From: Desulfobacterales bacterium
Lineage (GTDB): Bacteria; Desulfobacterota; Desulfobacteria; Desulfobacterales; Desulfobacteraceae
Assembly: GCA_022361395.1 (NCBI GenBank)
Contig: JAKSAX010000434.1
Location: 1 to 50,800 of the forward strand
Direction: 5' to 3'
DNA length: 50,800 bases
The notes beneath the pieces were generated by a model. The model had not been told where the DNA came from, searched no databases, and saw only the letters and a program-made list of their open reading frames with translations. A program made the position numbers and the translations under genes. Shown here piece after piece: positions 33,327 to 41,600 of this stretch (its first letter is position 1; each line of letters starts with the position of its first letter).

Positions 33327-34361
33327 TCAGAAGAGGCGGGTCATGAGCCGGGTTAGGCCGTATCCCCCGCATGTCACCCATATAAAGAGGCTGAATGCAA
33401 GATAGACAGGTGCCATGCCCACGCCTTTGAATTTGGTCAGGTTGGTTTCCATCCCAAGGGCGCACATTGCCATGGTCAGAAGGAAGAGTCCTGTTTCGTT
33501 TCCCAGGTTTACCAGGGTTTCGGGGACGATCCCAAGGGAGTGAATAAGAACCACACCAATAAAAGCTAAGGCAAACCAGGGAACGGATACAACCCTGCGC
33601 CCTCCCCCGGCTGTATCACCGGCCTGTTTTCCCAGCCAGAGACTGAGCAGGATCAGCAAGGGGGCGATCATCATCACCCGGATCATTTTTACGATAACAG
33701 CGGTATTGGCCGCCTCGGGTGACACCCCGTTTCCGGCAGCCACAGCATGGGCCACTTCGTGGATGGTCCCTCCGATATAAATACCGAAGTCAGCAGCAGG
33801 CATAGCAAAAAGTCCTGATGCATACAGGAGGGGATAGGCAAACATGCTCAGGGTGCCGAAAAGCACAACGGTTGAAACTGCAATGGCGCTTTTATGGGGT
33901 TCGGATTTGAGCAGGGGCTCTGTGGCCAGAACAGCGGCAGCTCCGCAGACCGCTGTCCCGACAGAGGTGAGCATGGCCGTATGCAGGTCCAGTTTAAACC
34001 ATTTTGTCCCTAAATACGTACCGCCGATAAAAGTGGTGGCCACGATCACAAGGCTGATCCCAAGTCCTGCAGGCCCCACTGTAAAAATATCCTGGACGGT
34101 GATCTGGAATCCGTAAAGCACAATACCGATACGCAGCAGGGTACGGCTGGAAAACAGCACCCCGGGTATCCATTGGGCAGGAAATTCCCCCCTGAGTGTA
34201 TTGCCGTATACCATTCCGATAAGAATCCCGACGATCAAAGGGCTGATACCCAGGTGCTCAAAAAGGGAAAAGCCGGACAAATATTTTGCAGTGGCGGCAA
34301 AGAGCAGTATAAAAAAGAGCCCGTTGAGCATTGGGCGTCTTCGGGTTATTGAAAATAGCAT
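33327..34361 (-). CDS. yeiH: YeiH/UPF0324-family membrane transporter
   Basis: 344 residues with about ten membrane helices. Conserved motifs are GISPLIVGILIGMVYGNTL, LLRIGIVLYGFQIT, TSVGTAVCGAAAVLATEPLLKS and IGGTIHEVAHAVAAG, characteristic of the YeiH/UPF0324 group. Members are proposed to export sulfite or related anions (in some bacteria they sit with sulfur metabolism or LysR regulators), but the substrate is not firmly established. In a sulfate-reducing type cell a sulfur-anion role is plausible and remains inference. The ATG at 34361 has no good ribosome site within ten bases; an alternative Met lies ten codons later. Divergent from pncA. Confidence 0.85.
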   Translation of the reverse strand: MLFSITRRRPMLNGLFFILLFAATAKYLSGFSLFEHLGISPLIVGILIGMVYGNTLRGEFPAQWIPGVLFSSRTLLRIGIVLYGFQITVQDIFTVGPAGLGISLVIVATTFIGGTYLGTKWFKLDLHTAMLTSVGTAVCGAAAVLATEPLLKSEPHKSAIAVSTVVLFGTLSMFAYPLLYASGLFAMPAADFGIYIGGTIHEVAHAVAAGNGVSPEAANTAVIVKMIRVMMIAPLLILLSLWLGKQAGDTAGGGRRVVSVPWFALAFIGVVLIHSLGIVPETLVNLGNETGLFLLTMAMCALGMETNLTKFKGVGMAPVYLAFSLFIWVTCGGYGLTRLMTRLF

Positions 34362-34600
34362 TGTTTCATTTTTCTCCGTATGAGAGGTTGTTGTTCAGAC
34401 CTGAGTTTCATTTGGTCTTTGGTAGCGGAAAAAAGATATGACAATAAAATACTTAAGTCAAATTCATTATTTTTGCTGTATCGATAAGTATTTTTGAATA
34501 ACAAAAATTAAGAACCCGGAACGGGTATTTTCCGGTTGAAAACCAAAGGGAACAGGCTTACCTTGTTTTAATACAGGAGCAAATTCAGTTGAGGGAGCAA
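34362..34600. promoter_or_regulatory. A+T-rich divergent promoter region between yeiH and pncA
   Basis: This gap is clearly richer in A+T than its surroundings and should contain the promoters of both divergent genes. I could not place a convincing -35/-10 pair. GAGGGAG just before 34601 sets the pncA start. Confidence 0.4.
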
Positions 34601-35224
34601 ATGATTGAAGTAAAAGAAGCGCACACAGCAGTGATTGTGGTTGATGTTCAGGGGGATTTTACCTTTTGCAACCAGGGCAGCCTGGCGGTGGAAGGGACGG
34701 ATCAGGCCTATGTGGATTGCGTGGAAGCAGAGACCCGCAGGTTGAAGGCCCTGGGATATCCGGTGTTTGCCACCCAGGACTGGCACCCGCACAATCATAT
34801 GTCTTTTTTTTCCAACCACGAGGGCAAGTCTGCATTTGACACCATTTCCGTTAATGACGGGATCCAGGTTCTCTGGCCCCCCCATTGTATCCAGGACACG
34901 GAAAACGCCAGGGTGCTGGTGGATAACACCTTGTTTGAATCCATCGTTCAAAAGGGTATGGATCCGCAATACGATTCCTACTCAGGTTTTTTTGACGACG
35001 GCGGACACCGCACAGGCCTGGAAGACCAGCTGCGTGACCGGGGGATAAATAAACTGATTGTTTACGGCCTGACAACGGATTATTGTGCCAGGGCAACTGC
35101 ACTGGACGCAAGGTCCCTGGGGTTTGAGGTGGTGCTGATTAAGCAGTTGTGCAGGGGGGTGGCTGAAGAGACCACCCGGGCCGCCCTTGAAGAGATGGCA
35201 GCGGCCGGGGTCTCTGTTCTTTAA
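34601..35224 (+). CDS. pncA: nicotinamidase (isochorismatase-family cysteine hydrolase)
   Basis: 207 residues. It hydrolyses nicotinamide to nicotinate and ammonia. The catalytic triad is visible: Asp15 in VVDVQGDF, Lys118 in QKGMD and Cys162 in TTDYCARAT, with the metal site Asp-x-His in TQDWHPHNHMSF. The start ATG at 34601 is chosen because GAGGGAG precedes it at the right distance, whereas a TTG twelve bases upstream has no such site. It pairs with pncB in the same region for NAD salvage. Its product is the substrate of PncB. Monocistronic, followed at once by a convergent SLOG-like gene. Confidence 0.93.
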   Translation: MIEVKEAHTAVIVVDVQGDFTFCNQGSLAVEGTDQAYVDCVEAETRRLKALGYPVFATQDWHPHNHMSFFSNHEGKSAFDTISVNDGIQVLWPPHCIQDTENARVLVDNTLFESIVQKGMDPQYDSYSGFFDDGGHRTGLEDQLRDRGINKLIVYGLTTDYCARATALDARSLGFEVVLIKQLCRGVAEETTRAALEEMAAAGVSVL

Positions 35225-35242
35225 TTCGGTTTAATCGCTGGT

Positions 35243-35794
35243 TCAACCGAAAGTACGCTTAAAAAGATCTTCCATGGCATTGGCGGCATCTTCGGTCAGA
35301 TTCCGGGTGCCTGTTCCGGTAAAGGTCTTGTGATGAATCACGGGTGTCACCATCTGCCATTCGTTGTCAATCCAGGAGAACCAGGCCTTACGGTCCTGCT
35401 CATAGACAAAGATGGGCCGGTTGAACAATTTTCCAAGCTCCACACCCCAGCCGGTTCCGCCTTTAACGGTTTTATCCGGGAGGATCCATCCAACCACAAA
35501 AATCTGGTACCCGTTGTTGATCATATGGAAGATGGACTGGATGACCTTCCGGATCTTGTTGCCTTTGGAAAAGGACCTGCTCAGCCGTTTGGAAACGATA
35601 TCCATGGAGATATTCCCCTTTTCCAGTTCATCCTGGCTGAGGATCCGGAGGCCGGTGTCCCGTTCCGGTTTATGGCCTTCAAAGGAAAAATTAACCTCTT
35701 TAATTCCGTATTTTTCTGCCAGTCTGCCGAATTCCGCTTCCGCACCTCTGTGGCCGCCGCTGTACAGGGTGAATTGAGAAGGTTCGTTGTTCAT
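35243..35794 (-). CDS. conserved hypothetical protein, SLOG/Rossmann-like
   Basis: 183 residues, cytoplasmic, no signal peptide. The start (FTLYSGGHRGAEAEFGRLAEKYGI) looks like a nucleotide-binding strand-loop-helix. Residues 112-119 read GGTGWGVE followed by LGKLFNRPIFVYEQ, which resembles the GGxGTxxE phosphate-binding loop of the LOG/SLOG superfamily. SLOG proteins bind nucleotides or their derivatives in cytokinin activation and in phage-defence and stress systems. No partner effector gene is adjacent, and the neighbours (pncA, signalling operon) do not define its role. A minus-strand promoter candidate is at 35909-35936. Function unknown. Confidence 0.6.
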   Translation of the reverse strand: MNNEPSQFTLYSGGHRGAEAEFGRLAEKYGIKEVNFSFEGHKPERDTGLRILSQDELEKGNISMDIVSKRLSRSFSKGNKIRKVIQSIFHMINNGYQIFVVGWILPDKTVKGGTGWGVELGKLFNRPIFVYEQDRKAWFSWIDNEWQMVTPVIHHKTFTGTGTRNLTEDAANAMEDLFKRTFG

Positions 35795-35908
35795 AAGCTT
35801 ACTCCTTAAGATAATTTATATTCGTTCTTCTAAGAAATTTGTGTTCGGACCCTGCGCTTAACTGGATGTAATTCCGATGGATTTGGCCCTATCATATAAA
35901 AGACGGAT

Positions 35909-35936
35909 AAGATAAGCAACCCCCAACCCAAGTCAA
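35909..35936 (-). promoter_or_regulatory. candidate promoter of the SLOG-like gene
   Basis: On the minus strand TTGACT (35931-35936) and TATCTT (35909-35914) are separated by 16 bases, about 115 bases before the start codon. Confidence 0.35.
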
Positions 35937-36051
35937 CCCCTGGCTGTATAAAAAAATGGAGGATATTGATTTATGTCTGATTTTATTGGGGAATTTTGGT
36001 TTTTTTATGGATCTGTCATGGTGCAGAACCCATTTTTTTCCCCTCCGGGTA

Positions 36052-36146
36052 GGCCACAAAGGCTTCATCTTCTTCGTTAGCCGGCCTTCGCGGCAGAGAT
36101 ACGACAGCTTCAGCCCTGCTGCCTTGAACCTGAAGCCTTTATGGCC
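36052..36146. repeat. 95-bp element bounded by 16-bp inverted repeats
   Basis: GGCCACAAAGGCTTCA (36052-36067) and TGAAGCCTTTATGGCC (36131-36146) are inverted copies matching at 15 of 16 positions. The 63-base core contains further short complementary stretches (GGCAG/CTGCC). The size and layout suit a REP/MITE-like palindromic element or a long-stem RNA at the 3' side of the signalling operon ending at 36224. No target-site duplication is obvious. Confidence 0.6.
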
Positions 36147-36223
36147 TTTGCAGCGGTAAATTCGGATGTGGTGGAATGATTATCTGAAGGACGCTTATCT
36201 TGAAAAGAAGAACCGGGCAGTGA

Positions 36224-37210
36224 TCAATCCACCTTGAACGTATTTCTTCCCGAGGCTTTGGCGCGGTAGAGGGCGCGGTCGGCGCTTTGGATCAGCTGGG
36301 TGGCGTTGGAGTCGTCCGTGGGAATGGTGGTGGCCAGTCCCAGGCTGATGGTGACGTGATCGGTGGTGGCCGCGTGTTCGTGGGTGATGTTCATCTCATC
36401 TATGGTTTTGAGCATGCGCCGGGCAATGAGGATGCCGCCTTCCTGGTCTGTTTCAGGGAGGATGGCCGCGAATTCCTCACCGCCGTAGCGGGCAATGGTG
36501 TCCACATCCCTTAATATGCTTTTATCCAGGCCTTTGGCGACTTTTTTAAGGCAGTCATCCCCGATGACATGGCCGTAGGCGTCGTTGTAGGCCTTGAAGT
36601 GGTCTATATCAGCGATGATAAGGGTCAGCGGCTTTTGCCGCCGTCTGCCCCGCTGCCATTCCCGGACCAGGGTCTCATCAAAGAAGCGGCGGTTGGGCAG
36701 GTCGGTGAGGCCGTCCAGGGAGGAGAGCTGCCTCAGTCTTTCATTGGAATCCTCAAGCTCGTGCTTGAGGGTTTCCAGTTCCACGACCTTGGCATCCAGT
36801 TCCTTGGTTTTTTCCTCCAGCAGCTGGCGCTGTTTGTCCAGTTCAAGAAAGATGGTGACCTTGCTCTTTAATACATCTGCTGCCAGGGGTTTGAACAGGT
36901 AATCAACTGCCCCGGAGCCATACCCCCGGAACACATGGGCCTCTTCCTTGTTGGCGGCTGTGACGAAAATAATGGGGATATTCTTGGTTCGCTTGTTCCC
37001 CCTCAAAAGGGTGGCGGTTTCATATCCGTCCATGACCGGCATCTGGACATCCAGAAGAATCAGGGCAAAGTCGTAATCCAGGGTTTTTTCCAGGGCCTGG
37101 TGCCCGGATTCGGCACGCACCACCTCCAGTTCCGGAGATTCAAGGACCTGTTCAAGGGTCAGGAGATTCTCGGGCCGGTCGTCTACTATGAGGACAGATG
37201 GTTTTTTCAT
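36224..37210 (-). CDS. response regulator diguanylate cyclase (REC-coiled coil-GGDEF)
   Basis: 328 residues. The receiver domain has VLIVDDRPENL, phospho-acceptor Asp in LILLDVQMPVMDG, FVTAAN and YLFKPL. A coiled coil of about 45 residues (LLEEKTKELDAKVVELETLKHELEDSNERL) joins it to a GGDEF domain with an intact RYGGEEF active site and the RDVD inhibitory I-site. Phosphorylation should drive dimerisation and c-di-GMP synthesis. Its start overlaps the CheB stop by four bases (ATGA), and it is the last gene of the operon headed by the triple-receiver kinase, the likely phosphodonor. Confidence 0.95.
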   Translation of the reverse strand: MKKPSVLIVDDRPENLLTLEQVLESPELEVVRAESGHQALEKTLDYDFALILLDVQMPVMDGYETATLLRGNKRTKNIPIIFVTAANKEEAHVFRGYGSGAVDYLFKPLAADVLKSKVTIFLELDKQRQLLEEKTKELDAKVVELETLKHELEDSNERLRQLSSLDGLTDLPNRRFFDETLVREWQRGRRRQKPLTLIIADIDHFKAYNDAYGHVIGDDCLKKVAKGLDKSILRDVDTIARYGGEEFAAILPETDQEGGILIARRMLKTIDEMNITHEHAATTDHVTISLGLATTIPTDDSNATQLIQSADRALYRAKASGRNTFKVD

Positions 37211-37821
37211 TTGGCAGGTGCTTTCCCTTTGGATATCATCTGGTTGATAAAAGGCGCAATCTTCTCCAAATCCAACACCGCATCCACCCCTGCATCAATG
37301 GCAGATCTGGTCATGGTGGCAGCTTCGCAGGTTTCCGGGGACTGGGCAAGGGCATAACCGCCGTGGGCCCTGATAGCCCTGATCCCCTCGGTGCCGTCGG
37401 TGTTGGCACCGGTCAGGAGGACCCCAATCAGTCCGTCCTGATATACTTCGGCTGCGGTTTCAAACAATACATCAATGGCCGGTCTTGAATACTGAACCCT
37501 TTCGGTTGTGGACAGGGCAAAGCTCCTGTCCTCTTCCACCAGCAGATGATAATTGGCCGGTGCAAAATATATGGTTCCGCTTTTGATCGGCAATTTGTCT
37601 TCAGCTTCTTTTACCCTGAGGCTGCATAATTTGTCAAAGTATTGAACCAAAAAATCATCAGAATCCGGGCTCATGTGCTGGACAATGATCACGGGCTGGT
37701 CCATCTGCCCCGATAAACCGGGTAAAATCGCTTTCAGGGCGGCAAGCCCGCCGGCAGATACACCCATGACAATGGCCTGGTAAGGGTTGGCTTTATTCTT
37801 CACCGTTGTCACTGTTGTCAC
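37207..37821 (-). CDS. cheB: CheB-type protein-glutamate methylesterase without receiver domain
   Basis: 204 residues, only the CheB catalytic domain. The Ser-His-Asp triad is present: Ser22 in GVSAGG, His49 in IVQHM and Asp in LTGANTDGTEG. Classical CheB (about 350 residues) has an N-terminal receiver that gates activity. Here it is absent, so activity may be constitutive or controlled by a partner. It removes methyl esters or deamidates Gln in receptor signalling helices. It overlaps CheR and the REC-GGDEF gene by four bases on either side. No methyl-accepting receptor is encoded nearby, so the substrate may be the kinase upstream. Confidence 0.93.
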   Translation of the reverse strand: MTTVTTVKNKANPYQAIVMGVSAGGLAALKAILPGLSGQMDQPVIIVQHMSPDSDDFLVQYFDKLCSLRVKEAEDKLPIKSGTIYFAPANYHLLVEEDRSFALSTTERVQYSRPAIDVLFETAAEVYQDGLIGVLLTGANTDGTEGIRAIRAHGGYALAQSPETCEAATMTRSAIDAGVDAVLDLEKIAPFINQMISKGKAPAK

Positions 37822-38639
37822 CGTTTTTTCCTGTAGATTTTTTCTTTTTCGCAGATGGACTCAAACCGGTCGGCCATATCCGTGAACTTCAGGCTCTCCT
37901 TTGATCCCAGGCAGAGGTAGCCGCCCGGGCAGAGACTATCATAAAAAAGCCGGATCACCTGGTTCTGGAGTTTCCGGTTAAAATAGATCAGAACGTTTCT
38001 GCAGAAGATCAGGTTCATCTCCCCGAACACCCCGTCCGTGACAAGATTGTGGGATGAAAACAACACTTTTTCCCTGAGACTGCGTTTGAGGATCACATTT
38101 TCATCATCTGCCGTATAATAATCGGAAAACGCCATTTCTCCGCCGGATTTCTGGTAATTGGCAGTATAGGTTCTCATCACATCCAGGGGGTAGATACCGG
38201 ATTTGGCCTTTTCAAGGATCAGTTCGTTAAAATCCGTGGCATAGATCTGTGACCGTTTTTTCATGTTCTCTTCTTCCAGAAGGATGGACATGGAGTATAC
38301 CTCCTGTCCGGCAGAGCATCCGGCATGCCACACCTTGATAAAGGAATAGGTCTTAAGCCGGGGAATCAGCTCCTCCCTGATTTTTTTATAGAACCAGGGA
38401 TCCCTGAACATTTCTGTGACATTGATGGACAGGTCCATGAGCAACTGATTGAAAAACGGCTCATCGTAAATCAACCGCCGCATCATGTCGGTATAGGTCT
38501 CCATCTTGCTCCGGACCAGGCGGCTTTTCAGCCGCCGTTTGGTATGGGCATTGGCATAGTCCTTAAAGTTATATCCGTACTTGAGGTGGATGGCCTCCAG
38601 GAGCAGCTGGATTTCTATGTTTTCATTTTCTGTTGTCAT
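37818..38639 (-). CDS. cheR: CheR-type protein-glutamate O-methyltransferase
   Basis: 273 residues. An N-terminal helical domain (LLEAIHLKYGYNFKDYANAHTKRRLKSRL) and the SAM-binding domain (IKVWHAGCSAGQEVYSMSILLEE, YATDFNELILEKAKSGIY, MNLIFCRNVLIYFNRKLQNQVI, SLCPGGYLCLGSKESL) match the CheR family. It transfers methyl groups from SAM to Glu in coiled-coil signalling proteins. I place the start at 38639, where ATGA overlaps the kinase stop, as at the other junctions of this operon. An ATG 12 bases upstream is possible. There is no pentapeptide-binding or TPR extension. Confidence 0.93.
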   Translation of the reverse strand: MTTENENIEIQLLLEAIHLKYGYNFKDYANAHTKRRLKSRLVRSKMETYTDMMRRLIYDEPFFNQLLMDLSINVTEMFRDPWFYKKIREELIPRLKTYSFIKVWHAGCSAGQEVYSMSILLEEENMKKRSQIYATDFNELILEKAKSGIYPLDVMRTYTANYQKSGGEMAFSDYYTADDENVILKRSLREKVLFSSHNLVTDGVFGEMNLIFCRNVLIYFNRKLQNQVIRLFYDSLCPGGYLCLGSKESLKFTDMADRFESICEKEKIYRKKR

Positions 38640-41600
38640 GCATATAACCATACCTTGAGCATTGAAATCAGTTTGTCCGTATCAACGGGCTTGGCCAGGT
38701 AGTCATTGGCGCCTGCATCAATGCATTTTTTCCTGTCCCCTTTCATGGCCTTGGCGGTCAGGGCGATGATGGGCAGATCCCTGTGGGTTTTCCGGATCTC
38801 TTCCATGGCTTCGTACCCGTCCATCCTCGGCATCATGATATCCATGAGAATAATGTCGATGTCAGGATTGGCCTTTGTCTTTTCAACCCCTTCGATTCCG
38901 TCCCTGGCAATGAGGATATTCATGCTTTTTTCCTCCAGTACCGAGGTGAGGGCAAAGACATTCCGCATGTCGTCATCCACAAGAAGGACGGTTTTTTCCT
39001 TGAGGACCCGTTCCTTGTCATGGACCAGTTTAAGCATCTCCTGTTTTTCCTTGGGCAGGTCCGCCTCCACCCGGTGGAGAAAGAGGGCGGATTCTTCAAG
39101 CAGGCGCTCGGGGGATTTAACCCCTTTGATGATGATGCTTTCCGTATACTGCCTGAGCTGGCGGTCTTCGTCCCGGCTCAGGTCCTTTCCGGTGTATACG
39201 ATCACGGGAATCTCGGAGCAGTCCGGGTCGTGCCGGATTTTATCCAGCAGTTCAAACCCGGACATGTCCTCAAGGCCGAGATCCAGGATCATACAGTCAA
39301 AGTGCTGGCCGGTCAGCGCGTCCCAGGCCTCGCCGCCGGTGGAGACCATAACGGTCTCAACATCCCCGTTGCCGATAAGTTCCCGGATACTCTCTGACTG
39401 GACCTTATCATCCTCCACCACCAGGAGTTTCCTTACCGGCCGTGTAATGATATTTTCAATCCTTCCAAAGGTTTCCTCCACCTTTTCCAGGGTCACGGGT
39501 TTGGTCAGAAATCCCAGGGCACCCATGCGCATGGCATCCAGGGAGCTGTCTGCAGCCGACATGAAATGGACCGGGATATGCCGCAGGTCCGGGTTGCCCT
39601 TCAGGCGCTCAAGCACAGTCCAGCCGTCAATGCCGGGCAGGCCGATATCAAGGATAATGGCGGAGGGCTTGTAATACTCAGCAAAGTGAAGCCCTGTTTC
39701 CCCGTCATCGGCAATCACGGTTTTAAATCCCCGCTCCCGTGCAAAATCACGCATTATTTTAGCTGAATTGGGGTCATCTTCAATGATGAGAAGGCTTTTT
39801 CCGTCAGCGGTCAGGTCTTTTCTGTCGTCCTGGACAAAATCATGGACAATGGACGGGCTCCCGGTGTCAGGTTCAGGGGTGATGTCCGGGGGGGGCTGTT
39901 TCCGGTCCCTGTCATCAGGTTCTGCCGGGGGGGCTGCAGGGGCAGGCGCCGGTGCTGCCTGGACCTGTTCCGGCAGCCGTTCAGGAATGACAACTGTAAA
40001 TACAGCCCCCTTTCCCTCTTCACTTTCAAGCATGATGTATCCGCCCAGAAGTTTGCTTAACTCCCGTGAGATGGACAGGCCCAGTCCTGTACCGCCGTAT
40101 TTTCTGCTTGTGCTGCCGTCTGCCTGCTGGAACGCTTCAAAAATGACGGCCTGCTGCTCCGGGGGGATACCGATGCCTGAATCTTTCACCGACAGGGCGA
40201 CTGAGGTTGCAGGGATAAGGTCATATCCCCTGCACATCTCTTCAGTGGGCCTGGAAATCCCAAGGCAGACCCTGCCTTTTTCCGTGAATTTAAATGCGTT
40301 GGTGAGCAGGTTTCTCAAGACCTGCTGGAGACGGAGGGGGTCGGTATAAAGGCTGGCTGAAAGATCCGGGGCCACTTCGATATCAAAGGAGGTTCCCTTG
40401 TCTTCGGCCAGGTTTCTGAATATCCGTTCAAGATCGGTTATCAGACCCTCTATCTCCACCTCTTCCAGCACCAGTTCAACTTTTCCGGCCTCCACCTTGG
40501 ACAGGTCCAGAATTTCGTTTATTAAAGTGAGCAGGTCTTCCCCTGAGGAGTGAATGGCATTGGCAGACTCAATCTGCTTGCCTGTCAGGGTGGCATCCTT
40601 GTTGCCTGCCAGAAGCTGGGACAGAATCAGGATACTGTTCAGAGGAGTCCTCAGTTCATGGGACATATTGGCCAGAAATTCCGATTTATACTTACTGGCG
40701 ATTTCAAGCTCCTCTGCCTTGGACTGGATGGCTTCCTGGGCCTCAAGCAGTTCGATATTTTTGGACTGGATATTCTCTTTCTGTTCTTCCAGGGCCTGGG
40801 CCTGCTCTTCCAGTTCCTCATTGGTGACCTGGAGTTCCTCCTGCTGGGCCTGGAGTTCCGCCTCTGATTCCTTCAGGGCCCTTGTCTGCTCTTCGAGCTC
40901 TTCGTTGACTACCCTCAGCTCTTCCTGCTGGGACTGGAGGGCGGCTTCGGACTCCTGCAGGGCCCGGGTCTGTTTTTCCAGGGTAAGGTTCTGCTCGGCC
41001 AGTTCTTTTTGGCTGGCCTGGGTCTCCTCCAGGAGCTGCTTGATGGTCTGGCGGGATTTGGCCGTGTTCATAAGGATCGCCGTGTTTTTAACGATCTGGT
41101 CAATATATTTTTTTTCAAGATCGGTGAACCGGGTCTGGGAGCCCAGGATAAATACACCGAGCAGGCTCTCTTCAAAGACCAGGGGAACAATCATATAGGA
41201 CTTTGCCGGTTTCTGATCAACCCCGTAATTGATGAGGGGGGCATCATCTGCGATATCCGTGAAAATAATGGTCTCCTGCTCAATGGCAGCCTGGCCCACC
41301 ATGCCTTCCCCCAGCTTCAGGGTGTTGAAGTTGCCCTGGCGGTCGGAAAATGCGTAGCTGGCAAAGAGCTGCAGGGCATCGTCCTGGTGAATATACAGGG
41401 CGCCCATGTCAGCGCCGATGTGCTGGGTGACAAAAGAGATAAACCGCCTGGCCAGCTCTTTTTCGTTGAGTTCTCCCCTGAGGGCGTCATCCAGGCCTTC
41501 CTTGCCCTGTTTGAGCCAGTCCGCATCCCTTAAGGTGTTGGCCATATGGTTCAGGGCGCCGGCCAGCTTGCCCAGTTCATCACGTTGCCTGAGGTGAATG

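Larger units (their letters stand above)
35795..36223. other. 429-base intergenic region with promoter and palindromic element
   Basis: I see no convincing gene. It contains a minus-strand promoter candidate for the SLOG-like gene and the 95-base inverted-repeat element at 36052-36146. A 67-codon reading frame on the plus strand (35956-36159) runs through the repeat and lacks a ribosome site, so I do not call it. Confidence 0.6.

Noticed and set aside
35956-36159. 67-codon plus-strand frame
   Set aside because: It crosses the 95-base inverted-repeat element, lacks a ribosome site and is rich in repeat-derived residues.
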